NCBI GenBank assembly: GCA_963813345.1 | Contig: CAWEYR010000014.1 | Coordinates: 62,001 to 126,000, forward strand | Direction: 5' to 3' | DNA: 64,000 bases | From: CAWDDA01 sp963813345 | Lineage (GTDB): Bacteria > Acidobacteriota > Blastocatellia > RBC074 | Part shown: positions 19,283-28,441 of the stretch, piece after piece | Position numbering within the stretch: the first letter of the stretch is position 1 | Layout of the letters: each line of letters starts with the position of its first letter | Notes under the pieces: model-generated | Databases searched by the model: none | What the model was told of the DNA's origin: nothing | The model's input: only the letters and a program-made list of their open reading frames with translations | Program-made: the position numbers and the translations under genes

Positions 19283-20515
19283 ATGCCAGTGTTTCTCATT
19301 CTGCCTTGCTTGCTTGCCTTGAATTTCTTGACTGCCGGAGTGATGACCGAGCCGCGAGCTACGAATCTCAAGATTGCGGAATTGGTTAATCCGGCGGGTC
19401 CTGGCAGTCTGCAGCCCAATCTGACGCGTGCATCAAGAGGACGTCTCGTACTGAGCTGGCTTGAGCCTCAGCAGGGCAAGGCAGGAAGTTACGCTCTTCG
19501 GTTTGCGGTCCTCGACGGAAAGGCATGGTCCCGTATTTATGACGTGGCCGCATCAAGACCATTCAAGACGAGTCCCTCGGTGCCACCTGCGGTCACGTTT
19601 TTGTCCGATGTTGTCGCTGTCGCGTATTGGGCTCAGGGACGTCCGTCGTCGAGCCACTCGAGTACGGGAGGTCATAAGCATGTTGAGGATGTTTATGTAA
19701 CTGTGTCGAATGATGGCGGCAGAACATGGAGCAAACCCGTCATTCCACATAGCGATCGCAGTGAGTCTGAGCACAGCTTCGCATCGCTCGTTCCCACCGG
19801 AGATCAGACAGCCGAGTTGATATGGCTTGACGGGCGAAAGCGTGGCCAGCAGATGCTGATCGGCGCGACAATCAAAGCGGACGGTTCGGTCGGTAGCGAA
19901 GTGATACTGGATGACGATGTGTGCGCGTGCTGCCCGACAGCGATCGTGCAGACGGCACTAGGTCCGGTCGCGGCGTATCGAAATCATGAACCTGATGACA
20001 CGCGCGATATCTCAGTGTTGCGATTGAGAGAGGGGCGTTGGTCGACCTCGAGCCCGCTGTGCCGCGATGGCTGGAAGATTGCGGGATGTCCCATCAATGG
20101 CGTCGATTTAGCAGCAGAGGGAAATGTGGTGGCTGCTGCGTGGTACACGGCGGCAAATAATGCCCAGGAGGTCCGGGCGGCATTTTCATCGAACGCCGGT
20201 GAAACATTCTCATCTCCGCTGAAAATCAACGAAGGTCGAGCAGTCGGACGGTCTTCGATAGCGTTGCTCGACAACGAATCGGCCATTGTGCTCTGGGTAG
20301 AGGGGGTCGTTGATCGAGATGAGGCGAAATCGTCGACTCAATTGTTATCACGGCGCGTGTCTTCGCAGGGAGTCAAAGAGTCGCCGGTCGTAATCACGCG
20401 GACAGCTCGCGGGTTGGGTTATCCAAGGATAGAGAGTTCAGGTGGTCAGGTTCTTATAGCGTGGACGGATAAGTCACAGGCGCGGTCGGTAGTGACTGCT
20501 CTCGCTGGGGAGTAG
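19283..20515 (+). CDS. Sialidase-fold (BNR repeat) exported protein with CACC motif
   Basis: About 410 residues, signal peptide then a six-bladed propeller. Asp-box style motifs appear (SNDGGRTWSKPV, SSNAGETFSSPL). The sialidase catalytic Arg triad is not evident, so enzyme activity is doubtful. Notable are DDDVCACCPTAI in the middle blade and GWKIAGCPING later: four or more conserved-looking Cys that could bind metal or form disulfides. GGAGG upstream fits either the ATG used here (3 nt) or a GTG at 19289 (9 nt). It follows the TonB receptor by 50 bp and with the Cys-rich protein may form one functional unit. Confidence 0.78.
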   Translation: MPVFLILPCLLALNFLTAGVMTEPRATNLKIAELVNPAGPGSLQPNLTRASRGRLVLSWLEPQQGKAGSYALRFAVLDGKAWSRIYDVAASRPFKTSPSVPPAVTFLSDVVAVAYWAQGRPSSSHSSTGGHKHVEDVYVTVSNDGGRTWSKPVIPHSDRSESEHSFASLVPTGDQTAELIWLDGRKRGQQMLIGATIKADGSVGSEVILDDDVCACCPTAIVQTALGPVAAYRNHEPDDTRDISVLRLREGRWSTSSPLCRDGWKIAGCPINGVDLAAEGNVVAAAWYTAANNAQEVRAAFSSNAGETFSSPLKINEGRAVGRSSIALLDNESAIVLWVEGVVDRDEAKSSTQLLSRRVSSQGVKESPVVITRTARGLGYPRIESSGGQVLIAWTDKSQARSVVTALAGE

Positions 20516-20536
20516 GACAGAGGGTGTCGCCACGCC

Positions 20537-20690
20537 CTGGGAGCGCCGGTCTCCGACCGGCCCCGAGCCGCGAAGCGCGCGAGTAGTGGAGAGTCCTTGT
20601 GCTGAATCCTCGCACGCTTCGCGGCTCGGGGCCGGTCGGAGACCGGCGCTCCCAGGGCGGCGCTCCCGGGCGGCGCTCCCAGGGGGAAAA
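20537..20690. repeat. Palindromic repeat, family C, with short direct repeats
   Basis: Perfect 41-bp inverted repeat (20537-20577 against 20615-20655) with arms containing CTGGGAGCGCCGGTCTCCGA. After it the unit GGCGGCGCTCCC is repeated up to the ribosome site of the next gene. The same family occurs twice at 39294-39500. Confidence 0.85.
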
Positions 20691-21091
20691 TGGAAGCTCA
20701 GCAGAAGACACTGGACGCCAGACGATCGCTAACCTCGACGGGGCTTGAGCCGAATATTGGTGCGCTGTTGAGCTATGCGCTGATGGTGCCGCCTATCACG
20801 CCGATCATCATGTTGATGATCGAAAAGGATAACCGTTACGTTCGCTTTAATGCCTACCAGAGCCTGCTCCTCGGCATCTTCACCGTTGGGGGAATCGCTG
20901 CACTTGAGATGCTCGCCTTTGCTGCAAGTTCTATAGCTCGCCCACTCGAGATCCTGCTGAACGTCCTTATCTTCTCAGGGGGCGCAAGCGCCTTCATGCT
21001 ATGGATATATCTCCTCGCGAAGTCGTTCTATGGCAAGACCGTGAAATTGCCCATCATTGGTGACGAGGCGGCCCGTCGTGCGTGGAAGTGA
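20690..21091 (+). CDS. DUF4870/Tic20-like small membrane protein
   Basis: Protein of 133 residues with three hydrophobic segments (IGALLSYALMVPPITPIIMLMI, the segment after RFNAYQSLLLGIF, and ILLNVLIFSGGASAFMLWIYL). The N-x-F/Y-x-R-F-N-A-Y-Q-S pattern is characteristic of DUF4870/Tic20-like proteins. Function in bacteria is unknown. The ATG follows GGGGGAAA inside the repeat tail. Its 3' end overlaps the convergent thpR by 38 bp. Confidence 0.82.
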   Translation: MEAQQKTLDARRSLTSTGLEPNIGALLSYALMVPPITPIIMLMIEKDNRYVRFNAYQSLLLGIFTVGGIAALEMLAFAASSIARPLEILLNVLIFSGGASAFMLWIYLLAKSFYGKTVKLPIIGDEAARRAWK

Positions 21092-21646
21092 GCCCGCCAA
21101 GCGGCAGACGCGAGAGAACTGTATATCTTGAGCCGGAGCGGCCGAGCTCACTTTGGACAACCAAAAGCTCGTCAACTACAAAGTCTCTGTCCTGGAATAT
21201 GTAATCGACGCATGTCGAAAGCATGGCTTCGATTGCTTCAGTCGACTTTATTCGCCCTAAAGTGAGGTGAGGGCGCAACGGCTTTGAATCGGGCGCGAAT
21301 CCTTTCATCGCAAGATAGTCATTCAGTCGCGTGGCAAGCGAAACCAGACTGTTCGTTTCTCCTTTAAGTCCTACCCAGAGCACTCTGGGTTGCTTTCTAT
21401 TGGGAAAAACGCCGATTGCATCGAGACGCAGAGAGAATGGGCTGTGCCTTTCGTTGCCCGCTGGCAGGTTTCGATCACGGTATCGAGTGACTTGTCATCT
21501 ATCTCGCCCAGAAACTTCAGTGTCAGGTGAATATTGGCGGGAAGAGTCCAGGTAATACGCGCATTGGATGCGCGAAGCAGGTTTTGAAGGTCAGCCAGCT
21601 CGTTTTGAATGGTGGACGGGATTGTATGAGCAATGAAGACTCTCAT
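21054..21646 (-). CDS. thpR: RNA 2',3'-cyclic phosphodiesterase (2H family), frameshifted
   Basis: 2H phosphoesterase of about 197 residues, formerly called 2'-5' RNA ligase. N-terminal MRVFIAHTIP leads to the first HxTx motif (HLTLKFLG) and the second is HLTLGRIK. The frame breaks near the GGG at 21439-21441 (plus strand); here one base is missing, and adding it gives GTAPFSLRLDAIGVFPNRKQPRVLWVGL, shown only in part as the family signature PRVLWVG. It hydrolyses 2',3'-cyclic phosphate RNA ends. No functional link to the adjacent oxidoreductase is evident. Confidence 0.88.
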
Positions 21647-21663
21647 GTGTCAGGCCTGCAAAG

Positions 21664-21692
21664 ATTCCGCCTGAAGGCGGTACAACGTACCT
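21664..21692. repeat. Palindromic repeat, family A
   Basis: Single copy, TTCCGCCTGAAGGCGGTACA, in the short divergent promoter region between thpR and the molybdopterin oxidoreductase. Confidence 0.8.
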
Positions 21693-21708
21693 GAGTTATA
21701 ATCGAAAA

Positions 21709-23781
21709 ATGGAACGCAGAATTGTTCGTGGCGCTTGCCCTCACGATTGCCCGGATACGTGCGCACTGCTTGTTACGGTAGAACGCGGTGAAGCGACTAA
21801 AGTTGCTGGTGCTGCCGATCATCCTACAACGGATGGATTTCTTTGCACGAAGGTAAATCGATATCTCGAACGAACTTATAGCCCTCAGCGAATCCTCTTT
21901 CCTATGAAGCGGGTCGGTCCGAAGGGCAAGGCTATGTTCGCTCGGATTTCGTGGGATGAAGCACTCGACACAATTGCGAACCGGTTCCGCGATATCGCCG
22001 AATCTGCAGATGGCCCGCAGGCGATCGTGCCGTATAGCTACGCAGGAACGATGGGTCTCGTACAAAGCAGTTCGATGGACCGGCGTTTCTTCCATCGGCT
22101 TGGTGCATCGCTGCTCGACCGCACGATCTGTGCTTCGGCCGGAGCAGCCGGCTACAAGGCGACGATTGGCGCATCGGTTGGGACGGATCCTGAGGCCTTT
22201 GATGATGCGAAGTTGATTCTCATCTGGGGTTCGAATCCGATCACTTCGAATGTGCATCTGTGGCCGAAGATGCTCGAAGCGAGACGCAAGGGAGCAAAGC
22301 TCGTAGCCATCGACCCGTTTAGAAGCCTGACAGCTGAAAAATGCGATCAACATCTAGCGCTTCGGCCAGGGACCGACGGTGCACTCGCGCTTGGAATCAT
22401 GCACGTGCTTATCGATGAAGGCTTGATTGACCGCGACTACATCGAGCGTTACACGATTGGCTTCGATCAGCTCAAGGAGCGAGTCCGCGAGTATCACCCT
22501 GAGCACGTGGCTTCGATTACTGGACTTGATCGGGAATCAGTGGTGGCCCTCGCTCGCCAGTACGGTCAAACGAGACCATCAGTAATAAGGCTAAATTACG
22601 GGATGCAACGGCATGCCGGTGGCGGAATGGCAGTCAGAGTGATTGCGTGCCTGCCGGCTTTGACTGGCGACTGGAGGCACGCAGCCGGTGGCGTGCTTCT
22701 CTCGAGCTCCGGGACCTTCCCGATAAACACTCACGCGCTGGAGCGCCCGGATCTTATCTGGAACAAGCCGAGAACAATCAACATGTCGACGATCGGCGAC
22801 GCTCTGCTGAACGAAACGCCTCCGATTCGCGCTCTTTATGTTTACAATTCGAATCCGGTTGCAGTCGCACCTGAATCTCCAAAGGTGATCGCGGGATTTT
22901 CGCGCGAGGATCTTTTCACTGTAGTCCACGAGATATTTCCGACCGACACGGCAGACTACGCCGACATTCTCTTGCCGGCAACAACGCAGCTCGAGCAGTT
23001 CGATATACACAAGGCTTACGGCCACCTCTATTTACTGATCAACAATCCGGCCATCGATCCTTTGGGTGAATCCAAACCGAACAGCGAGGTGTTTCGGCTG
23101 CTTGCCGCACGTCTGGGTTTTGAAGAAGAGTGTTTCCGTGATTCCGATGAGGAGATAGCGAGACAGGCGATAACGAGCAGCCATAAATGGATGCCGGACG
23201 TTTCGTTGGAAGACTTGAAGGAGCGCGGATGGGTGCGTCTCAATGTTGGTGAGCGGTTTGCGCCATTCGAGTACGGAAATTTTCTGACACCGTCTGGCAA
23301 ATGCGAATTCTATAGTGAGACGCTATTGAAACAGGGTATGGACCCGCTCCCTTCCTACATTGCTCCCCGTGAGTCAAAGGAGAGTGCGCCAGAGCTCGCA
23401 GCGCGCTACCCGCTCGCTTTCCTTTCTCCACCTGCGCACAACTTTCTCAACTCGAGTTTCGCTAACCTGCCGTCATTTCTGCACGCCGAGAAGGAACCAT
23501 TTCTTCTGATACACCCTGACGATGCCGTGGAGCGTTCGATAGTTGAGGGTGATATGGTGCGCATCTTCAATGACAGAGGTTCGTTTACAGCCAAAGCGCG
23601 AGTAACAGACAAGTCACGCGAGGGAGTTGTGGTTGCTCCTTCTGTCTGGTGGAGAAAGCTTACAAAGGACCAGAAGAACGCGAATGAGGTTACTTCACAG
23701 AAGTTGACCGACCTCGGTGCCGCCGCTACGTTCTATGACGTCCTGGTCGAGGTGCAACGGAGCGAACGCGGGCAGGCTTGA
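21709..23781 (+). CDS. Molybdopterin-dependent oxidoreductase, formate dehydrogenase/DMSO reductase family
   Basis: Cytoplasmic enzyme of 690 residues. The N-terminal cluster motif C-x3-C-x3-C...C (CPHDCPDTCALL then FLCTK) should bind a [4Fe-4S]. YSYAGTMGLVQSSSMDRRFF and ILIWGSNPITSNVHLW are cofactor-binding regions; TICASAGAAGY marks the position of the Mo ligand or nearby residues. The C-terminal molydop_binding domain begins near PEFLLIHPDDA-type sequence. No Tat signal and no partner subunits are nearby, as in stand-alone BisC/YoaE-like enzymes. Substrate cannot be assigned. The cardiolipin synthase gene starts just after its stop. Confidence 0.9.
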   Translation: MERRIVRGACPHDCPDTCALLVTVERGEATKVAGAADHPTTDGFLCTKVNRYLERTYSPQRILFPMKRVGPKGKAMFARISWDEALDTIANRFRDIAESADGPQAIVPYSYAGTMGLVQSSSMDRRFFHRLGASLLDRTICASAGAAGYKATIGASVGTDPEAFDDAKLILIWGSNPITSNVHLWPKMLEARRKGAKLVAIDPFRSLTAEKCDQHLALRPGTDGALALGIMHVLIDEGLIDRDYIERYTIGFDQLKERVREYHPEHVASITGLDRESVVALARQYGQTRPSVIRLNYGMQRHAGGGMAVRVIACLPALTGDWRHAAGGVLLSSSGTFPINTHALERPDLIWNKPRTINMSTIGDALLNETPPIRALYVYNSNPVAVAPESPKVIAGFSREDLFTVVHEIFPTDTADYADILLPATTQLEQFDIHKAYGHLYLLINNPAIDPLGESKPNSEVFRLLAARLGFEEECFRDSDEEIARQAITSSHKWMPDVSLEDLKERGWVRLNVGERFAPFEYGNFLTPSGKCEFYSETLLKQGMDPLPSYIAPRESKESAPELAARYPLAFLSPPAHNFLNSSFANLPSFLHAEKEPFLLIHPDDAVERSIVEGDMVRIFNDRGSFTAKARVTDKSREGVVVAPSVWWRKLTKDQKNANEVTSQKLTDLGAAATFYDVLVEVQRSERGQA

Positions 23782-23782
23782 A

Positions 23783-25609
23783 TTGGCTACGATAACAAAA
23801 GCTCCAGTGAGGGTTCGGGCCAGGAGAGAAGGTTCGGCCGCGAGATTGCTCGCGGATCAGGTCTTCTCGCGCGCAGCAGGTGCGCCTCTTGTTTCTGGTA
23901 ACGCCGTTCGTCTTCTCCGAGACGGAGAAGGGAACTATACGGCGTGGTGTGATGCGTTCGCTCGAGCAAAGAAGTCGATCCTTTTCGAAAGCTACATCAT
24001 TCACGAGGATGAATGTGGCGAACAATTTGCCAGGACCTTTATCGAGTGCGCACGGCGAGGCGTAAAGGTTTACATTCTCTATGACTGGCTCGGCGCTATA
24101 GGTAAGACTTCCCTCGGGTACTGGCGGCGCCTTCGCAAGGAAGGTGTCGAGGTCCGCTGTTTCAATCCCTTTCAGTTCAGCGACCCAATCGGCTCGATAA
24201 TGCGCGATCATCGCAAGACGGTCGTCGTGGACGGCAAGATAGGATATGTAACCGGACTCTGCATTGGAAAGATGTGGCAGGGTGACAAAGAGAGAGCCAT
24301 CGAGCCGTGGCGCGACACAGGAATCGAAATCGCCGGACCGGCCGTTGCCGACCTGATTCATGCTTTCTCGCGCGCGTGGGATACGACTGGCGAGGCGTTG
24401 CCAGAAAGTGAGCTTGTCACGCGCGATGAGATACCACGAGCAGGTGATGTCGATGTTCGCGTTGTGGCAACAGAGCCTCAGACGAGCGGTCTCTACAGGC
24501 TTGATCAATTGATTGCCGCGGCTGCGCGATCGCGCCTCTGGCTGACCGATGCATACTTTGCTGGCACGCCGGCGTACGTTCAGGCGCTTATCGCAGCAGC
24601 GCAGGACGGCGTTGATGTACGGTTGCTGGTTCCTGGTGCTAGTGACATCCCGGTACTGAGCGGATTGTCGCGCGTTGGGTATCGTCCGTTGCTTGAGGGT
24701 GGTGTTCGCGTTTTCGAATGGAACGGCGCGATGATTCATGCAAAGACAGCGGTTGCCGACGGTACCTGGGCGCGGGTTGGATCGACGAACCTTAATCTTG
24801 CAAGCTGGCTGAGCAATTGGGAGCTCGATGTCGCCGTCGAAAGTGAGCCATTCGCTCGCGAGATGGAAGACATGTACATCGATGACCTTTCGCGTTCGAC
24901 TGAAATTGTTCTCAATGCAAAACACAAAGTAGCTTCCACCGGCCAGAAACGACGACGGGGTGGTCGCGGCTCGCGGTCAGGAAGTGCGGGAAGAGTGGTG
25001 GCAGGTGCGCTCAGTCTCGGCAAGGCCGTAGACGCCGCGATCAGCAAAAAGCGCGAACTCGGTGCCGCAGATGCCCAGCCCATTACGTTTGTAGCTTTGT
25101 TGCTTTTCGTGCTCGCCGCAATCGCGTTCAGATGGCCGCGAGGCATCGCCTACCCTGCCGGCGTAATTGCGGCCTGGATGGCGCTTGCTCTCTTTCTGCG
25201 AGCCGTGCGATTGGATCGACTTGGCCGGCGCAAAGGCGAGCAGGCAATCGCCACAGATAAAAGGTTGAAGAAGAGGAAGTTCGAGGCATGTCAGAGCCTC
25301 ATCGAGCTTGACATAGCGAGGTTCGACCATGTTGATTTGCAAGTCGCCAGTCAGCCTGAAGGCGCCGTGCTGGCAATGCAAAGCGTCGAGTTCAACTCAT
25401 CAGATGCTACGTTCAAAGCACTGCCACTGAAGGCGCAGCGCAACTGGCGCTCAGGCTCTGCTTCTGACATGATTCAGCGTGCCGTTGATTACTCCGCCGA
25501 GAAGAATCGAGAGACTTGTAAAATAGAGCCACAGCATCAATACCATGACGCCTCCCAGCACACCGTAGATCGCACTGTAATCCGATATTCTTCCCACGTA
25601 GAAGCGTAG
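23783..25609 (+). CDS. Cardiolipin synthase / phospholipase D-like protein with C-terminal membrane segment
   Basis: Two PLD domains with HxKx4D motifs at about residues 143 (HRKTVVVDG) and 319 (HAKTAVADG), each followed by the GxxN/GSTNLN type residues. They catalyse phosphatidyl transfer, typically making cardiolipin. TTG start taken because it lies 2 bp after the previous stop and no ATG is available before the first domain. After a basic stretch two hydrophobic segments follow (ITFVALLLFVLAAIAF and AGVIAAWMALALFL). The last 100 or so residues look unlike a protein domain and run antisense to the YihY gene; a one-base frame change near 25250 would end the protein at about 25275, so the 3' end is doubtful. 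Confidence 0.82.
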   Translation: MATITKAPVRVRARREGSAARLLADQVFSRAAGAPLVSGNAVRLLRDGEGNYTAWCDAFARAKKSILFESYIIHEDECGEQFARTFIECARRGVKVYILYDWLGAIGKTSLGYWRRLRKEGVEVRCFNPFQFSDPIGSIMRDHRKTVVVDGKIGYVTGLCIGKMWQGDKERAIEPWRDTGIEIAGPAVADLIHAFSRAWDTTGEALPESELVTRDEIPRAGDVDVRVVATEPQTSGLYRLDQLIAAAARSRLWLTDAYFAGTPAYVQALIAAAQDGVDVRLLVPGASDIPVLSGLSRVGYRPLLEGGVRVFEWNGAMIHAKTAVADGTWARVGSTNLNLASWLSNWELDVAVESEPFAREMEDMYIDDLSRSTEIVLNAKHKVASTGQKRRRGGRGSRSGSAGRVVAGALSLGKAVDAAISKKRELGAADAQPITFVALLLFVLAAIAFRWPRGIAYPAGVIAAWMALALFLRAVRLDRLGRRKGEQAIATDKRLKKRKFEACQSLIELDIARFDHVDLQVASQPEGAVLAMQSVEFNSSDATFKALPLKAQRNWRSGSASDMIQRAVDYSAEKNRETCKIEPQHQYHDASQHTVDRTVIRYSSHVEA

Positions 25610-26326
25610 CGTCAGCGAGATCGCGTACCAGAGCAGAATTGCTATCACTGCACCCGGCGTGACCCACTTCCACTTCTGCTCGACATTCGGTGCGAAGTAA
25701 TAGAGCAGGTCCAATCCAAAGAGCAGGCACGCAGCTGAAATCAGCCATCGAGCGATCGCCCATACGACCTCGAAAGTCTCACCGAAACCGAATGAGCGCG
25801 CAATCTGATTCCCTATCGATCCTCCAAAGAACAACATCGACAGAGCGACGATCGTGAGTCCTCCGAGACACAGCGTCAGTAGAATCGCCAAAAGCCTTTC
25901 TTTCACAAGTCCTCGAGATGAGCGCGCCTCATAAGCGACGTTCAACGAAGTGATGAGCGCTTCCATTCCACTTGATGCGGCCCAGATAACGATGATCAGG
26001 CTGAGACCAAAGAGCTCTCGCGGCCGCGCACCTGCAGACGCCTCGAGCGTTGACTTGACCAGAATAAATGACTGTGTCGGAAGAACACGCTGGAAATAGC
26101 CGAGCAGATCTTCAAACAGATGTGGCAGAGGCTGGATCGAAATGAGGATGGCGATAAAAATCAGCGTCGGAAACAAGGCAAAGAGAAAGTAATAGGCGAG
26201 CTGAGCCGCGCGCGCAAGAATCTCCCCCGAATAGGCCTTCTCGAGAACGAGATGAGCCACATGACTTGCGCCTGATGAGACCTCTCCCTCATCGTGCTCG
26301 ACCGCAGGATTGTCTTGTCCTTCCAT
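25451..26326 (-). CDS. YihY/BrkB family inner-membrane protein
   Basis: Polytopic membrane protein of 291 residues with about six hydrophobic segments. The family hallmarks are present: RAAQLAYYFLFALFPTLIF near the N-terminus, YRYAPN-like YYFAPNVEQKWKWVTPGA in the middle, and YGVLGGVMVLMLWLYFTSLSILLGG at the end. Once called ribonuclease BN, the family is now treated as a membrane protein of unknown function. The ATG overlaps the stop of the upstream exported protein, which favours this start over longer ones and indicates coupling. Confidence 0.88.
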   Translation of the reverse strand: MEGQDNPAVEHDEGEVSSGASHVAHLVLEKAYSGEILARAAQLAYYFLFALFPTLIFIAILISIQPLPHLFEDLLGYFQRVLPTQSFILVKSTLEASAGARPRELFGLSLIIVIWAASSGMEALITSLNVAYEARSSRGLVKERLLAILLTLCLGGLTIVALSMLFFGGSIGNQIARSFGFGETFEVVWAIARWLISAACLLFGLDLLYYFAPNVEQKWKWVTPGAVIAILLWYAISLTLRFYVGRISDYSAIYGVLGGVMVLMLWLYFTSLSILLGGVINGTLNHVRSRA

Positions 26327-26934
26327 CAGGAGAATTTCTGGTAGAAAGAGGTCCCGCTCTTCGACTGTTTCTCGTCCTTGCCTTCTCCAGCCGTGTTTGG
26401 AGTGTAGTCGCCTGAGCACTGTTCAAGCAGTTTTGCCAGATTAATGATGTTGATGATGTCGGCTGCCGCGCGTCCTGCGTCCTCGGTATCAAAGACTTTC
26501 GTGTTCTTATGAACGGGATTGTGCGCGAAGTCGTAGATCAGACGGGAAAGCCATCCAATGAACTTATCAAATTGAAGTGGTGTGCTGATCCTGGATTCGA
26601 GCTGAATCGGCGGTCCGCCCGGTTCCCCAAGGACCATCAACCCACGAAGGCTTCGCGCTCTTTTCTGGATTGCTTTCGTGTCTTTCGACAGGCGTCCTTT
26701 AGAGAGGGCACCGCTCCGATGGTCTCTCAAAAGATTTATGCCGAGAAGTTGTAGTTCGCGGAAGTTTTCGTTGAATGATTCCTTTGCGGCGCGGCGCTCA
26801 CGTTCCTGAGCATCTGCCTTACGGTTCTGCAGCGTGAGCGGGTGTGCCATAGCTGAAAGCCCGCAGGCAAGAGAGAGGCCCCCGGCAAACATCGTTCGCA
26901 GGAAACGCTGGAAATGAACGGCTGGTACGTCCAT
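26326..26934 (-). CDS. Uncharacterised exported protein
   Basis: Protein of 202 residues that I do not recognise. A hydrophobic stretch (MFAGGLSLACGLSAMA) suggests an export signal, possibly with Cys in a lipobox-like context. The mature part is charged and mostly helical in character, with QERERRAAKESFNENFRELQ and a conserved-looking FIGWLSRLIYDFAHNPVHKN. It is co-transcribed with yihY (overlapping stop/start) and lies 15 bp downstream of hemL. Confidence 0.6.
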   Translation of the reverse strand: MDVPAVHFQRFLRTMFAGGLSLACGLSAMAHPLTLQNRKADAQERERRAAKESFNENFRELQLLGINLLRDHRSGALSKGRLSKDTKAIQKRARSLRGLMVLGEPGGPPIQLESRISTPLQFDKFIGWLSRLIYDFAHNPVHKNTKVFDTEDAGRAAADIINIINLAKLLEQCSGDYTPNTAGEGKDEKQSKSGTSFYQKFS

Positions 26935-26949
26935 TCTCGCTCGTAGAAC

Positions 26950-28269
26950 TCACTGCAGACGCGCCAGTGCTCTGGCAGCCGCGCCTACGGTTGCGTCAAT
27001 CAGATCGTCCGAATGCGCCGTCGAAACGAAGCACGCTTCGAACTGTGATGGCGGTAAATAGATTCCCTCGGCAAGCATGGCGTGGAAATATCGCGCGTAA
27101 AGGTCGCGATTGGCCTTGCTCGCACTGGTCCAGTCCCGAACATCCTCGCTCGTAAAGAAGAGAGTGAACATCGAGCCGACGCGGTTGGCCCGGGTCTCGA
27201 TGCCCAGCTTTTGAGCTTCCGCCGTGATTCGCGTCACCAGCGATTCGGTGCGCTCAGCGAGCTGTTCATAGATGTTGAGTTCTTTTATCAGTCTTAATGC
27301 CGTCAACCCTGCTGTCACCGCGAGAGGATTCCCTGAGAGCGTGCCTGCCTGGTAAACAGGACCAACAGGAGCCAGCTGGTCCATCACATCATCCTTACCT
27401 CCAAACGCCCCGACAGGCAGTCCTCCGCCAATTATTTTGCCAAGACAGGTCAGATCGGGCTCGATGGAATAATATTCCTGCGCGCCTCCGCGGGCGATTC
27501 GAAACCCGGTCATCACCTCATCAAAGATAAGAAGCGCATTATGCGCGCGCGTCAGACTTCGTACGTGTTCAAGGAATCCGGAAACCGGCGGGACACATCC
27601 CATATTACCGGCTACCGGTTCTATGATAACGGCTGCAATCTCAGATCCAATCGTGTCAAAAACCTCTGTCAGAGCCTGACTGTCGTTAAAGGGCACAGTG
27701 ATAGTGGCCTGAGCAAGTTCTGGAAGGACGCCCGGCGAGTCTGGCAGCCCGAGCGTCGCGACTCCGGAGCCCGCGCGTACCAGGAGGCTATCTCCGTGTC
27801 CGTGATAGCAACCTTCGAACTTAACGATCTTCGGGCGGCCAGTAAACCCGCGAGCGAGTCTAAGGGCAGACATCGTCGCTTCGGTGCCACTTGAAGTCAG
27901 CCGGAGCTTCCTGATCGAAGGAAAAGCCTCGATCACCTCCTCTGCGAGTTCGATTTCGAGTTTAGTCGGGGCGCCGAAGCTGGTACCACTCTCTGCTGCT
28001 TTGCGAACAGCGGCTATGATCTCTGCGCGAGCGTGTCCGAGGATCATTGGCCCCCACGAGCCAACATAATCGATATAGCGGCCACCATCCTCGTCGTGAA
28101 GAAAAGCTCCACTCGCGGCCTTAATGAAAAGGGGGGTGCCACCAACTGCCTTAAACGCGCGAACTGGACTGTTCACGCCCCCGGGAATGACAGATCGTGC
28201 GCGTTCGAAGAGCTGCTGGGAGCGTGGGAATGTGCTGACCTGATCTGCTTTTTGCATTTTCTTCTTCAC
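26950..28269 (-). CDS. hemL: Glutamate-1-semialdehyde 2,1-aminomutase
   Basis: PLP enzyme converting glutamate-1-semialdehyde to 5-aminolevulinate in C5 tetrapyrrole synthesis. 439 residues, standard length. N-terminal PGGVNSPVRAF is a family signature; GCYHGHGDSLLVRAGSG is the cofactor region; FDEVMTGFR precedes the PLP lysine in LGKIIGGGLPVGAFGG; YQAGTLSGNPLA follows. An internal ATG 4 codons in (MQKADQ) is an equally possible start. It is the first gene of a three-gene set with the exported protein and yihY, divergent from the zinc-ribbon gene. Confidence 0.96.
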   Translation of the reverse strand: MKKKMQKADQVSTFPRSQQLFERARSVIPGGVNSPVRAFKAVGGTPLFIKAASGAFLHDEDGGRYIDYVGSWGPMILGHARAEIIAAVRKAAESGTSFGAPTKLEIELAEEVIEAFPSIRKLRLTSSGTEATMSALRLARGFTGRPKIVKFEGCYHGHGDSLLVRAGSGVATLGLPDSPGVLPELAQATITVPFNDSQALTEVFDTIGSEIAAVIIEPVAGNMGCVPPVSGFLEHVRSLTRAHNALLIFDEVMTGFRIARGGAQEYYSIEPDLTCLGKIIGGGLPVGAFGGKDDVMDQLAPVGPVYQAGTLSGNPLAVTAGLTALRLIKELNIYEQLAERTESLVTRITAEAQKLGIETRANRVGSMFTLFFTSEDVRDWTSASKANRDLYARYFHAMLAEGIYLPPSQFEACFVSTAHSDDLIDATVGAAARALARLQ

Positions 28270-28441
28270 TGTCGGTTACGAATGTAATACGGACCGTCAC
28301 TCGCCCTCTTTGCAAAGACGTGGCGAGCCTGCTGCCGGTCTCTATCTTGTCCCAATGGCTCACCTTGCGTCAAAGCGGGTGCCTGTGTGATTATGATCGT
28401 TCGTGCAGACGACCTCAATAACCCTATATGGGAGGAATTCT

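Noticed and set aside
23726..24925. Minus-strand frame of 399 codons opposite cardiolipin synthase
   Set aside because: Antisense to two intact HxK motifs of the PLD protein and without recognisable domains.
26410..26934. Possible tRNA or small RNA gene in or near short gaps of this region
   Set aside because: No cloverleaf or CCA-type end could be found here or in the other gaps of the window.
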